Positions 14,345-27,000 of a stretch of 64,000 nt of DNA are shown in pieces (position 1 is the stretch's first letter; each line of letters begins with the position of its first letter). The notes beneath the pieces were generated by a model that saw nothing but the letters and a program-made list of their open reading frames with translations, had not been told where the DNA came from and did no database searches. The position numbers were made by a program, and so were the translations under genes. The DNA is from Fragum whitleyi. Lineage: Eukaryota; Mollusca; Bivalvia; Cardiida; Cardiidae. Location of the stretch: assembly GCA_948146395.1 (NCBI GenBank), contig OX411555.1:60350063-60414062 (forward strand). The letters run 5' to 3'.

Positions 14345-15055
14345 GGGGCCCTTGTGTAAGTTTACCAACACGGCTTTGAAACAGTAATTATATGCGGGCC
14401 CTAAGGCAAGAGTCGTAGCGCATGTCGCAAGAGTAGTCGTCACATCTGGAGCAAGGGTTGTAGTTGCACAGAGGGCGAGAATTGTAGCACCCGTAGCTAG
14501 AGTCGTAGCACCCGGAGCAAGAGCAGTAGCGCATGTCACAAGAGTTGTCAACACACCTGGAGCAAGAGTTGTGGTTGCACATAGGACGAGAATCTTAGCA
14601 GCCGGAGCGAGAGTCTTAGCGCCTTGAGCAAGAGTCGTAGCGCCTGTCGCAAGAGTTATCGTCACACTTGAAGGAAGGGTTATAGAAACACCTTGGGCAA
14701 GTGTTGTCGCACCCGGAGCGAGAGTCGTAGCGCCTTGAGCAAGAGTCGTAGCGCCTGGCGCAAGTGTTGTATTCACACCCGGGCCAAGGGTTGTAGTTAC
14801 ACCTTGGGCAAGTGTTTAGCACATAGAGCGAAGGTCGTTGTGCTTTGATCAAGAGTAGTAGCGCCAAAAGCATTAGTCGTAGCGCCTGGCGCAAAAGTTG
14901 TCGTCACACTTGGAGGAAGGGTTGTAGTAACACCTTGGGCAAGTGTTGTCGCACTCGGAGCGAGAGTCGTAGCGCCTTGATCAAGAGTCGTAGCGCCTAG
15001 AGCAAGAGTCGTAACGCCTGGCGCAAGAGTTGTCGTCACACCTGGAGCAAGGGTT
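14345..15055. repeat. 21-bp minisatellite, about 33 copies
   Basis: The consensus approximates AGAGTCGTAGCGCCTGGAGCA, with variants such as AGAGTTGTCGTCACACCTGG, repeated head to tail. Because 21 is a multiple of three, the minus strand stays open in more than one frame (for example repeats of TTLAPGA, or of RYDSCSR), which produces ORFs of 162, 92 and 80 codons. Two frames being open together, and stops splitting each frame, argue against a gene. The repeat is GC-richer than its surroundings and lies exactly between the satellite border and the next modular array. Confidence 0.9.
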
Positions 15056-15347
15056 AATCTTTTTTTGTCAAAGCCAGATAATCCAAGGGCCTTTGGGTAA
15101 GGTTACCTGACAGGGCCTTTGGAACAGGGCCTTTTTCTACGTTAAATATATCAGTAGCCTTTGGGTAAGACTTTTGGATTGCTTATGATGTTTTACTAAT
15201 GGGAAATAATTGTGTGGCTTGGTAATCAATGTCAACTTCTAATTATTCCCAATGTTATAAGTCAAGACATGAAGTCCTTTCCGAGTACAAAATCGAATAT
15301 TTTCCGTGGTCATTCCTTTTACCATTTTTCAAAGGTTAATATATCAA

Positions 15348-15628
15348 TTGATTGATTGATTGAATGGAGTTTAACGCCGCTTTCAACATTATTTCAGTTA
15401 TATCGCGGCGGCCGGAGCACCTAACAATGGATTCCAGGTATTTCTCTCACCTGTACTACCGTTACATCCTTTCCTAGCCTCCGACTGCTATCTCACATAG
15501 GTTTACGATTATCTACCCAATGGTGAGAGACAAACGTCGAAAAGGATATTTGCAGCCACCGGGGATCGAACCCACGACTTCCAGATTGGAAGTCTTATGC
15601 CTAACCAACTGCGCTATGGTGGCGGCTG
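15348..15628 (-). mobile_element. tRNA-derived SINE, copy 1
   Basis: On the minus strand the element starts with a tRNA-like head: A box TAGCGCAGTTGG, an anticodon-like loop CTTCCAA, and B box GGTTCGATCCC, closed by GCCGCCA/TGGCGGC. The body contains CTATGTGAGATAGCAGTC and GCGGCGTTAAAC, and the tail is (CAAT)n. It is flanked by the 12-bp target-site duplication TTAATATATCAA at 15336-15347 and 15629-15640. The loop resembles tRNA-Gly(TCC), but three extra bases between the acceptor and D arms and a mismatched T-stem pair show it is not a working tRNA. POL III transcription would be from the minus strand. Confidence 0.9.
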
Positions 15629-16107
15629 TTAATATATCAAGGGCCTTTGGGTAAAAATCTTGGGTTGCTTATAAGTCTTTTCAAAGGGGAGATAATTCAA
15701 AATTCCTTTTTGGAATGAAGTCCCCTTTCAAAGAACTATAGGTACAGGTCATATCTGAAGTCCTCTGGGTTACGGTCTGTTATTTGTGTCTTTTTTACTA
15801 AGGGAAGATAATTGTGCGGCTTTGAAATCAATGTCAACTTCTCATTATTCCCAATGTTATCAGTCAAGACTTGAAGTCCTTTCCGAGTACAAAAGCTTAT
15901 ATTTTCCGTGGTCATTCCTTTTACCATTTCTCAAAGGTTTATATATCAAGGGCCTTTGGGTAAGAATCTTGGGTTGCTTATAAGTCTTTTCAAAAGGGAG
16001 ATAACTCAAACTGTCTTTTTGGAATGAAGTCCGTGTTCAAAGAACTATAGATACCGGTCATATTTGAAGTCCTCTGGGTTACCATTTTTCAAAGGTTAAT
16101 ATATCAA

Positions 16108-16387
16108 TTGATTGATTGATTGTTAGAGTTTTACGCCGCTTTCAACATTATTTCAGTTATATCGCGGCGGCCGGAGCATCTAACAATGGATTCCAGTTAT
16201 TTCTCTCACCTGTACTACCATTACATCCTTTCCTAGCCTCCGACTGCTATCTCACATAGGTTTACGATTATCTACCCATTGGTGAGAGACAAACGTCGGA
16301 AAGGATATTTGCCGCCACCGGGGATCGAACCCACGACTTCCAGATTGGAAGTCTTATGCCTAACCAACTGCGCTATGGTGGCGGCTG
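16108..16387 (-). mobile_element. tRNA-derived SINE, copy 2
   Basis: Nearly identical to the copy at 15348, with the same A and B boxes, body and tail. The same 12-bp duplication TTAATATATCAA flanks it (16096-16107 and 16388-16399), and the neighbouring array sequence is also shared. It therefore arose by copying of the host array unit and not by a new transposition. The tail side differs slightly (TTGTTAGAG in place of TTGAATGGAG). Confidence 0.9.
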
Positions 16388-17522
16388 TTAATATATCAAG
16401 GGCCTTTGGGTAAGAATCTTGGGTTGCTTATAAGTCTTTTCAAAGGGGAGATAATTCAAAGTTCCTTTTTGGAATGAAGTCCCCTTTCAAAGAACTATAG
16501 GTACAGGTCATATCTGAAGTCCTCTGGGTTACGGTCTGTTATTTGTGTCATTGATCGACTACCGAAAGAAGGCGGGTCAAACAATGATTCGAGGGCCTTT
16601 GGGTAAGTATTTTGGGTCGACCTTAACTCTTAGAAAGGGGCGATAATTTTGTACTTTTTTTTAATCAAAGTCAAGTCCTGATTATTCCCAATCGCTCAAA
16701 TTATGTTTCGAAGTCCTTTCTGAATGCAATAGTCGAATATATTGTGAGAAGTCCTTTTACCATTTTTCAAAGGTTAATATATCAAGGGCCTTTGGGTAAG
16801 AATCTTGGGTTGCTTATAAGTCTTTTGAAAAGGGAGATAACTCAAACTTTCTTTTTGGAATGAAGTCCGCGTTCAAAGAACTATGGATACAGGTCATATT
16901 TGAAGTCCTCTGGGTTACGGATTGTTATTTGTGTCATTGATCGACTAGCGAAAGAAGGCGGGTCTAATAATGTTTCGAGGGCCTTTGGGTAAGTATTTTG
17001 GGTCGACCTTAACTCTTAGAAAGGGGCGATAATTTTGTACTTTTTTTTTATCAAAGTCAAGTCCTGATTATTTCCAATCGCTTAATTTATGTTTCGAAGT
17101 CCTTTCTGAATGCAAAAGTCGAATATATTGTGAGAAGTCCTTTCACCATTTTTCAACGGTTAATATATCAAGGGCCATTGGGTTAGACTTTTGGGTCGCT
17201 TATGAATTTTTACTAAGGGGAGATAATTGTGCGGCTTTGAAATCAATGTCAACTTCACATTATTCCCAATGTTATCAGTCAAGACTTGAAGTCCTTTCCG
17301 AGTACAAAAGCTTATATTTTCCGTGGTCATTCCTTTTACCATTTCTCAAAGGTTAATATATCAAGGGCCTTTGGGTAAGAATCTTGGGTTGCTTATAAGT
17401 CTTTTCAAAAGGGAGATAACTCAAACTGTCATTTTGGAATGAAGTCCGCGTTCAAAGAACTATAGATACAGGTCATATTTGAAGTCCTCTGGGTTACCAT
17501 TTTTCAAAGGTTAATATATCAA

Positions 17523-17803
17523 TTGATTGATTGATTGAATGGAGTTTAACGCCGCTTTCAACATTATTTCAGTTATATCGCGGCGGCCGGAGCACCTAAC
17601 AATGGATTCCAGGTATTTCTCTCACCTGTACTACCATTACATCCTTTCCTAGCCTCCGACTGCTATCTCACATAGGTTTACGATCATCTACCCATTGGTG
17701 AGAGACAAACGTCGGAAAGGATATTTGCCGCCACTGGGGATCGAACCCACGACTTCCAGATTGGAAGTCTTATGCCTAACCAACTGCGCTATGGTGGCGG
17801 CTG
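17523..17803 (-). mobile_element. tRNA-derived SINE, copy 3
   Basis: Third copy of the same insertion, again flanked by TTAATATATCAA (17511-17522 and 17804-17815) and set in the same array context as the copies at 15348 and 16108. The head has CCACTGGGG where the other copies have CCACCGGGG next to the B box. Confidence 0.9.
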
Positions 17804-18646
17804 TTAATATATCAAGGGCCTTTGGGTAAGAATCTTGGGTTGCTTATAAGTCTTTTCAAAGGGGAGATAATTCAAAGTTCCTTTTTGGAATGAAGTCCCC
17901 TTTCAAAGAACTATAGGTACAGGTCATATCTGAAGTCCTCTGGGTTACGGTCTGTTATTAGTGTCATTGGTCGACTACCGAAAGAAGGCGGGTCAAACAA
18001 TGATTCGAGGGCCTTTGGGTAAGTATTTTGGGTCGACCTTAACTCTTAGAAAGGGGCGATAATTTTGTACTTTTTTTTAATCAAAGTCAAGTCCTGATTA
18101 TTCCCAATCGCTTAAATTATGTTTCGAAGTCCTTTCTGAATGCAATAGTCGAATATATTGTGAGAAGTCCTTTTACCATTTTTCAACGGTTAATATATCA
18201 AGGGCCTTTGGGTAAGAATCTTGGGTTGCTTATAAGTCTTTTCAAAAGGGAGATAACTCAAACTTTCTTTTTGGAATGAAGTCCGCGTTCAAAGAACTAT
18301 AGATACAGTTCATATTTGAAGTCCTCTGGGTTACGGATTGTTATTTGTGTCATTGATCGACTAGCGAAAGAAGGCGGGTCTAATAATGTTTCGAGGGCCT
18401 TTGGGTAAGTATTTTGGGTCGACCTTAACTCTTAGAAAGGGGCGATAATTTTGTACTTTTTTTTTTTATCAAAGTCAAGTCCTGATTATTCCCAATCGCT
18501 TAAATTATGTTTCAAAGTCCTTTCTGAATGCAAAAGTCGAATATATTGTGAGAAGTCCTTTTACCATTTTTCAAAGGTTAATATATTAAGGGCCTTTGGG
18601 TAAGACATTTGGGTCACTTATGAATTTTTACTAAGGGGCGATAATT

Positions 18647-19277
18647 AATGGGGCTTCCTTGTGGTAGTAGGGTTCCAATACTACTTAGGAAAGGGGATGG
18701 GTGGGCTTTGTAGTTTGAATTTTTATTTCTCATTTAAGCTTATGTACACTAATCAATTCTATAAATCAAATCTTAATAATGCTTTTACTTTTATAAATGT
18801 GATAATCATCTCTTGTATTTTTGTAAACTTATACCTGTGCTTTATATAGCAATATTCTGAATATAGCAATGACCTGAAACTGATATCTTTTTTAGAAAGT
18901 TATTTACTCAGTTTTGTATCATCCTTCATAATTTTTAATTAAATAAAGTCTATTTTTAAGATCTTATCAGAAATGGGGATGGGGCCCCTCTTGATGAAAG
19001 TACACCTCTGTATTATTTCATCGAGGGTTTGTTTCCTGCTGGTAGTAGTACTTGATACTACTCAGGAAAAGGGAAGGGAAGGGAGGGTAAAACTTTTTCA
19101 TTTATTTATCTACTTCTTTAATATTAATAACCTGGTTTCTATACGTTTTAAACTTCATGTTAACCTTAGAATGCATTATATGTAGTCGGTTCAAAAGCTA
19201 ATGTTAGCTTATGTTGTTTTGTTATGCTGTCTTGCCGACTTTAAATAAATCTTATCTTATCTTATCTTATCTTATCT
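18647..19277 (+). mobile_element. Truncated non-LTR retrotransposon 3' end with (ATCTT)n tail
   Basis: This stretch interrupts an array monomer: GATAATT at 18640-18646 resumes as AATTGTGCGG at 19279. It ends in AATAAATCTTATCTTATC repeated at 19245-19279, a microsatellite tail typical of LINE-type insertions, and a short TAATT duplication flanks it. Two related halves each contain a GGTAGTAG...ACTACT segment followed by AGGAAA and a G-rich run (18661-18715 and 19038-19090) and each ends near AATAAA, so it may be dimeric. No reverse transcriptase is present. A tailed SINE is the alternative. Confidence 0.65.
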
Positions 19278-19970
19278 TAATTGTGCGGCTTTGAAATCAA
19301 TGTCAACTTCTCTTTATTCCCAATGTTATAAGTCAAAACTTGAAGTCCTTTCCGAGTACAAAAGCTTATATTTTCCGTGGTCATTCCTTTTAACATTTTT
19401 CAAAGGTTTATATATCAAGGGCCTTTGGGTAAGAATCTTGGGTTGCTTATAAGTCTTTTCAAAAGGGAGATAACTCAAACTGTCTTTTTGGAATGAAGTC
19501 CGCGTTCAAAGAACTATTGATACAGGTCATATTTGAAGTGCTCTGGGTTACGGATTGTTATTTGTGTTATGGATCGACTAGCGAAAGAGGGCGGGTCAAA
19601 CAATGTTTCGAGGGCCTTTGGGTAAGTATTTTGGGTCGACCTTAACTCTTAGAAAGGGGCGATAATTTTGTACTTGTTTATCAATGTCAAGTCCTGATTG
19701 GTCCCAATCGCTTTAAGTTTGTTTCGAAGTCCTTCCTGAATGCACATGTCGAATATATTGTGAGGAGTCCTTTTAGGATTTTGCAAAGGTCAATAGAGCC
19801 TTTGGGTAAGACTTTTGGGTTGCTTATAAACTTTTACCAAGGGGAGATAATTGTGTGGCTTTGTAATCAATCTCGACTTGTAATTGTTTTTAATGTAATC
19901 CGTCCAAACTTGAAGTTGTTTCCGAGTACAAAATCGAATATTTTCCGTGGTCATTCGTTTTACCATTGTT

Positions 19971-20385
19971 GTGACGCTTAAAACCACTTCCGTCACATCC
20001 ACTGTAGTATGACAAAGGGCGGGAAAATGCACGAAAAACACGTGCACCAGTCTCTTCTTGCCATGATGTTGAACTTAATCTCAATTAAAGATTCTTCATA
20101 TTCTTTTAGGTATTCTATGAAGGTTGAGATTCCACAGGTAAGAATCACCAGTTATGGAACTGTTTCCGTTCTGCTGCTCCAAGGCTCTGGAATTCGCTAC
20201 CTCAACGCTACAGGAAAACAATAGGTCTAAATCCTTTTCAGAGTCTGATAGGATCGTGGGACGGGGAGAACTGCAGGTGCCTATGTTGTTGCTTAACAAG
20301 TTAACATTGCTTTTTTGTTTTTCTGCTTCCGCATTTTGCTTTGCTTTCTAAGTGTTAATTATTTCGTTCAAAATGCATGTATTTT
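19971..20385. other. Unassigned sequence between repeats
   Basis: About 400 bp that does not match any array in the window and is somewhat GC-richer. It holds short ORFs on both strands (plus 20009-20224; minus 19890-20084 and 20096-20299) that overlap one another, and a splice-like pattern (TTTTAG at 20110, CAGGTAAGA at 20139). I recognise no protein family. It could be single-copy intronic or exonic host sequence or a transposon scrap. Confidence 0.35.
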
Positions 20386-20397
20386 CCAACTGATGGA

Positions 20398-20613
20398 TGA
20401 CGGCGGCACTCATTCTTTCCGACTATATATCTCTCACCAATGGGTTGATAATCGTAGACCTATGTGAGATAGCGGCTGGAGGCTAGGAAAGAATGTGGTG
20501 GTAGTACTGGTGATAGATATACCAGGAACCCATTGTTAGGTGCTCCAGCCGCCGCGATATAACTGAAATAATGTTGAAAGCGGCATAAAACCCCATTCAT
20601 TCAATCAATCAAT
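20398..20613 (+). mobile_element. 5'-truncated SINE, copy 4
   Basis: This copy is in the opposite orientation to the three at 15-18 kb. It begins at the very end of the tRNA-like head (GGCGGC), keeps the whole body (CTATGTGAGATAGCGGC, GCGATATAACTGAAATAATG) and ends in CATTCAATCAATCAATCC. It is flanked by its own 12-bp duplication CCAACTGATGGA at 20386-20397 and 20614-20625, so it is an independent, 5'-truncated insertion. Confidence 0.88.
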
Positions 20614-20625
20614 CCAACTGATGGA

Positions 20626-21045
20626 AATTAAAGTCAGTTACAACTGTTTTGCCTTAAGCAATCAAATTGATTTTATGTTAATTGCTTAAAATCAACTCTT
20701 TCTTTTTTCAATTTGAGAAGTACTCAATAATTAATTTCTTCTTCATTTTTTGTTTACAGGTTATCAGACTATCTTAATTTCTTTCAGTTTTGTCATGGTT
20801 GATATTCATAATATTTTACATGACTGCGCACAGACGGATGACGAATCTTATTCTTTCAAACATTGCTCAAGTATGGAATGTAAACATGCCTGCAAATGCC
20901 AAGAAAATACTTCTCAGAGGGAGCAGATGGAACAAGAAAAAGGTCATCATGAAGTCGGTCAAAATGGATATTCATTCGTCGAAAACTGTCATGTCAACAG
21001 GAATAATCAGAGACGAGGTCTGTTCAACAATCCAAACTACTAAAA
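20626..21045 (+). pseudogene. PCED1-like last exon, array unit 1, 5' part (split by a transposon)
   Basis: This is the first of 18 related exon units. Intron-like sequence leads to an acceptor TTTGTTTACAG at 20749-20759. The exon follows, with the recognisable peptide block MTAH then RRMTNLILSNIAQ (PC-esterase C-terminal region), then a segment coding NRNNQRRGLFNNPNY in a shifted frame. The D-x-x-H equivalent (DIH) is separated from MTAH by a stop and frameshift. The unit stops at CCAAACTACTAAAA, and its continuation AACATTATAAATGGC appears at 28288 beyond the large transposon. It is therefore broken both by frameshifts and by insertion. Confidence 0.75.
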
Positions 21046-24000
21046 CAAGAGGACCAAGATGGTCCTAGATCGCTCACCCGAGTCTCTATGACCCCCTGGG
21101 ACATCACATTAATTAGATAGGCAGATGTCAAAAAGAAGACAATTGCCTAAGATCAATACCATGGAACGTTTTCAGCGAACAGCAAGACGGATATGCCTTT
21201 TGCTCTTTGATTCTATTTAAAAAGGGATGCACCCGGGCGGACCCCAAAAGTGACCCCACGGTCTTGATATGAACAAACTTGGAAGAGGTCTATAAGATGA
21301 TGCTACATTCTAAATATGAAAGCTGTCTGCCTTCTGGTTTCATAGAAGAAGATTTTTGAAGATTTTCATTTTTTTACCCTTCGTGCTCTTAAGAGATAAA
21401 GGGATGCGCCCGTGCAAAGCCCAAATATGACCCAACGGTCTTGTTATGAACAAACTTGGTAGAGGTTAGGTAGGTGATGCTACACACCAAATATTTAAGC
21501 TGTCTGCCATCTGGTTACTGAGAAGAAGATTTTTAAAGATTTTCGCTCTTTGAGTCTAAGTAAAAAGGGTTGGGCCCGGGAAAAGCCCAAATATTACCCC
21601 AAGGTCTTGATGTGAACAAACTTGGTAGAGGTCCACTAGATGATGCTACATACCAAATATGAAAGCTGTCTGCCTTCTGGTTTCATAGAAGAAGATTTTT
21701 CAAGATTTTCATTTTTTTACCCTTCGTGCTCTTAAGAGATAAGGGATGCGCCCGTGCAAAGCCCAAATATGACCCAACGGTCTTGTTATGAACAAACTTT
21801 GTAGAGGCCCACTAGGTGATGCTACACACCAAATATTTAAGCTGTCTGCCATCTAGTTACAGAGAAGAATATTTTTAAAGGATTTCGCTCTTTGAGTCTA
21901 TGTAAAAAGGGATGGGACCGGGCAAAGCCCAAATATGACCCCAGGGTCTTGATGTGAACAAACTTGGTAGAGGTCCACTAGATGATGCTACATACCAAAT
22001 ATGAAAGCTGTCTGCCTTCTGGTTTCATAGAAGAAGATTTTTGAAGATTTTCATTTTTTTACCCTTCGTGCTCTTAAGAGATAAAGGGATGCGCCCGTAC
22101 AAAGCCCAAATATGACCCAACGGTCTTGTTATGAACAAACTTTGTAGAGGCCCACTAGGTGATGCTACACACCAAATATTTAAGCTGTCTGCCATCTGGT
22201 TACAGAGAAGAAGATTTTTAAATATTTTCGCTCTTTGAGTCTATGTAAAAAGGGTTGGGCCCGGGCAAAGCCCAAATATGACCCCAGGGTCTTGATGTGA
22301 ACAAACTTGGTAGAGGTCCACTAGATGATGCTACATACCAAATATGAAAGCTGTCTGCCTTCTGGTTTCATAGAAGAAGATTTTTGAAGATTTTCATTCT
22401 TTTACCCTTCGTGCTCTTAAGAGATAAAGGGATGCGCCCGTGCAAAGCCCAAATATAACCCCAGGGTCATGTTATGAACAAACTTGGTAGAGGCCCACTA
22501 GGTGATGCTACACACCAAATATTTAAGCTGTCTGCCATCTGGTTACAGAGAAGAAGATTTTTAAATATTTTCGCTCTTTGAGTCTATGTAAAAAGGGATG
22601 GGCCCGGGCAAAGCCCAAATATGACCCCAGGGTCTTGATGTGAACAAACTTGGTAGAGGTCCACTAGATGATGCTACATACCAAATATGAAAGCTGTCTG
22701 CCTTCTGGTTTCATAGAAGAAGATTTTTGAAGATTTTCATTTTTTTACCCTTCGTGGTCTTAAGAGATAAAGGGATGCGCCCGTGCAAAGCCCAAATATG
22801 ACCCAACGGTCTTGTTATGAACAAACTTGGTAGAGGCCCACTAGGTGATGCTACACACCAAATATTTAAGCTGTCTGCCATCTGGTTACAGAGAAGAAGA
22901 TTTTTAAAGATTTTCGCTCTTTGAGTCTATGTAAAAAGGGTTGGGCCCGGGAAAAGCCCAAATATGACCCCAGGGTCTTGATGTGAACAAACTTGGTAGA
23001 GGTCCACTAGATGATGCTACATACCAAATATGAAAGCTGTCTGCCTTCTGGTTTCATAGAAGAAGATTTTTGAAGATTTTCATTTTTTTACCCTTCGTGC
23101 TTTAAGAGATAAAGGGATGCACCCGTGCAAAGCCCAAATATGACCCAACGGTCTTGTTATGAACAAACTTGGTAGAGGCCCACTAGGTGATGCTACACAC
23201 CAAATATTTAAGCTGTCTGCCATCTGGTTACAGAGAAGAAGTTTTTTAAAGATTTTCGCTCTTTGAGTCTATGTAAAAAGGGATGGGCCAGGGCAAAGCC
23301 CAAATATGACCCCAGGGTCTTGATGTGAACAAACTTGGTAGAGGTCCACTAGAAGATGCTACATACCAAATATGAAAGCTGTCTGCCATCTGGTTTCATA
23401 GAAGAAGATTTTTGAAGATTTTCATTTTTTTACCATTCGTGCTCTTAAGAGATAAAGGGATGCGCCCGTGCAAAGCCCAAATATGACCCAACGGTCAAGT
23501 TCTGAACAAACTCGGTAGAGGCCCACTAGGTGATGCTACACACCAAATATTTTAGCTGTCTGCCTTCTGGTTTCATAGAAGAAGATTTTTGAAGATTTTC
23601 ATTTTTTTACCCTTCGTGCTCTTAAGAGATAAAGGGATGCGCCCGTGCAAAGCCAAAATATGACCCAACGGTCTTTTTATGAACAAACTTGGTAGAGGCC
23701 CACTAGGTGATGCTACACACCAAATATTTAAGCTGTCTGCCATCTGGTTACAGAGAAGAAGATTTTTAAAGATTTTCGCTCTTTGAGTCTATGTAAAAAG
23801 GGATGGGCCCGGGCAAAGCCCAAATATGACCCCAGGGTCTTGATGTGAACAAACTTGGTAGAGGTCCACTAGATGATGCTACATACCAAATATGAAAGCT
23901 GTCTGCCTTCTGGTTTCATAGAAGAAGATTTTTGAAGATTTTCATTTTTTTACCCTTCGTGCTCTTAAGAGATAAAGGGATGCGCCCGTGCAAAGCCCAA

Positions 24001-27000
24001 ATATGACCCAAACGGTCTTGTTCTGAACAAACTTGGTAGAGGCCCACTAGGTGATGCTACACACCAAATATTTAAGCTGTCTGCCATCTGGTTACAGAGA
24101 AGAAGATTTTTAAAGATTTTCGCTCTTTGAGTCTATGTAAAAAGGGATGGGCCCGGGCAAAGCCCAAATATGACCCCAGGGTCTTGATGTGAACAAACTT
24201 GGTAGAGGTCCACTAGATGATGCTACATACCAAATATGAAAGCTGTCTGCCTTCTGGTTTCATAGAAGAAGATTTTTGAAGATTTTCATTTTTTTACCCT
24301 TCGTGCTCTTAAGAGATAAAGGGATGCGCCCGTGCAAAGACCAAATATGACCCAACGGTCTTGTTCTGAACAAACTTGGTAGAGGCCCACTAGGTGATGC
24401 TACACACCAAATATTTAAGCTGTCTGCCATCTGGTTACAGAGAAGAAGATTTTTAAAAATTTTCGCTCTTTGAGTCTATGTAAAAAGGGTTGGGCCCGGG
24501 AAAAGCCCAAATATGACCCCAGGGTCTTGATGTGAACAAACTTGGTAGAGGTCAACTAGATGGTGCTAGAATACCAAATATGAAAGCTGTCTGCCTTCTG
24601 GTTTCATAGAAGAAGATTTTTGAAGATTTTCATTTTTTTACCCTTCGTGCTCTTAAGAGATAAAGGGATGCGCCCGTGCAAAGCCAAAATATGACCCAAC
24701 GGTCTTTTTATGAACAAACTTGGTAGAGGCCCACTAGGTGATGCTACACACCAAATATTTAAGCTGTCTGCCATCTGGTTACAGAGAAGAAGATTTTTAA
24801 AGATTTTCGCTCTTTGAGTCTATGTAAAAAGGGATGGGCCCGGGCAAAGCCCAAATATGACCCCAGGGTCTTGATGTGAACAAACTTGGTAGAGGTCCAC
24901 TAGATGATTCTACATACCAAATATGAAAGCTGTCTGCCTTCTGGTTTCATAGAAGAAGATTTTGAAGATTTTCATTTTTTTACCCTTCGTGCTCTTAAGA
25001 GATAAAGGGATGCGCCCGTACAAAGCCCAAATATGACCCAACGGTCTTGTTATGAACAAACTTTGTAGAGGCCCACTAGGTGATGCTACACACCAAATAT
25101 TTAAGCTGTCTGCCATCTGGTTACAGAGAAGAAGATTTTTAAAGATTTTCGCTCTTTGAGTCTATGTAAAAAGGGTTGGGCCCGGGCAAAGCCCAAATAT
25201 GACCCCAGGGTCTTGATGTGAACAAACTTGGTAGAGGTCCACTAGATGATGCTACATACCAAATATGAAAGCTGTCTGCCTTCTGGTTTCATAGAAGAAG
25301 ATTTTTGAAGATTTTCATTTTTTTACCCTTCGTGCTCTTAAGAGATAAAGGGATGCGCCCGTGCAAAGCCCAAATATGACCCAACGGTCTTGCTATGAAC
25401 AAACTTGGTAGAGGCCCACTAGGTGATGCTACACACCAAATATTTTAGCTGTCTGCCATCTGGTTACAGAGAAGAAGATTTTTAAAGATTTTCGCCCTTT
25501 GAGTCTATGTAAAAAGGGATGGGCCCGGGCAAAGCCCAAATATGACCCCAGGGTCTTGATGTGAACAAACTTGGTAGAGGTCCACTAGATGATGCTACAT
25601 ACCAAATATGAAAGCTGTCTGCCTTCTGGTTTCATAGAAGAAGATTTTTGAAGATTTTCATTTTTTTACCCTTCGTGCTCTTAAGAGATAAAGGGATGCG
25701 CCCGTACAAAGCCCAAATATGACCCAACGGTCTTGTTATGAACAAACTTTGTAGAGGCCCACTAGGTGATGCTACACACCAAATATTTAAGCTGTCTGCC
25801 ATCTGGTTACAGAGAAGAAGATTTTTAAAGATTTTCGCTCTTTGAGTCTATGTAAAAAGGGTTGGGCCCGGGCAAAGCCCAAATATGACCCCAGGGTCTT
25901 GATGTGAACAAACTTGGTAGAGGTCCACTAGATGATGCTACATACCAAATATGAAAGCTGTCTGCCTTCTGGTTTCATAGAAGAAGATTTTTGAAGATTT
26001 TCATTTTTTTACCCTTCGTGCTCTTAAGAGATAAAGGGATGCGCCCGTGCAAAGCCCAAATATGACCCAACGGTCTTGTTCTGAACAAACTTGGTAGAGG
26101 CCCACTAGGTGATGCTACACACCAAATATTTAAGCTGTCTGCCATCTGGTTACAGAGAAGAAGATTTTTAAAGATTTTCGCCCTTTGAGTCTATGTAAAA
26201 AGGGTTGGGCCTGGGAAAAGCCCAAATATGACCCCAGGGTCTTGATGTGAACAAACTTGGTATGTACACAGCAAATATGAAAGCTGTCTGCCTTCTGGTT
26301 TCATAGAAGAAGATTTTTGAAGATTTTCATTTTTTTACCCTTCGTGGTCTTAAGAGATAAAGGGATGCGCCCGTGCAAAGCCAAAATATGACCCAACGGT
26401 CTTTTTATGAACAAACTTGGTACAGGCCCACTAGGTGATGCTACACACCAAATATTTAAGCTGTCTGCCATCTGGTTACAGAGAAGAAGATTTTTAAAGA
26501 TTTTCGCTCTTTGAGTCTATGTAAAAAGGGATGGGCCCGGGCAAAGCCCAAATATGACCCCAGGGTCTTGATGTGAACAAACTCGGTAGAGGTCCACTAG
26601 ATGATGCTACATACCAAATATGAAAGCTGTCTGCCTTCTGGTTTCATAGAAGAAGATTTTTGAAGATTTTCATTTTTTTACCCTTCGTGCTCTTAAGAGA
26701 TAAAGGGATGCGCCCGTACAAAGCCCAAATATGACCCAACGGTCTTGCTATGAACAAACTTTGTAGAGGCCCACTAGGTGATGCTACACACCAAATATTT
26801 AAGCTGTCTGCCATCTGGTTACAGAGAAGAAGATTTTTAAAGATTTTCGCTCTTTGAGTCTATGTAAAAAGGGTTGGGCCCGGACAAAGCCCAAATATGA
26901 CCCCAGGGTCTTGATGTGAACAAACTTGGTAGAGGTCCACTAGATGATGCTACATACTAAATATGAAAGCTGTCTGCCTTCTGGTTTCATAGAAGAAGAT

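Larger units (their letters stand above)
15056..19970. repeat. Modular array of ~205-bp monomers
   Basis: Monomers start AGGGCCTTTGGGTAAGA, continue with GGGTTGCTTATAA, then AAGGGGAGATAATT, a spacer with GAAGTCCTTTC, GAATATTTTCCGTGGTC and ATTTTTCAAAGG, and end TTAATATATCA before the next monomer. At least two variants alternate, one with a TCGACCTTAACTCTTAG segment. Larger blocks have been copied: 16.39-16.97 kb and 17.80-18.38 kb are nearly identical. Three SINE copies and one LINE-like 3' end lie inside. Small ORFs here are repeat shadows. Confidence 0.88.

Noticed and set aside
14288..15039. Thr/Ala/Pro-rich mucin-like protein on the minus strand (162 and 80 codons)
   Set aside because: A 21-bp repeat keeps several frames open together; the reading is interrupted near 14.79 kb and no start, signal peptide or flanking exon supports it.
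15553..15626. Functional tRNA-Gly(TCC) genes at the three SINE heads
   Set aside because: A and B boxes and a CTTCCAA loop are present, but three extra bases precede the D arm, the first T-stem pair is mismatched, and each head is fused to a SINE body with target-site duplications.
18661..19185. Two short plus ORFs in the LINE-like segment as coding exons
   Set aside because: They are AT-rich and low complexity, and lie in a segment with AATAAA signals and a microsatellite tail, typical of 3' untranslated sequence.
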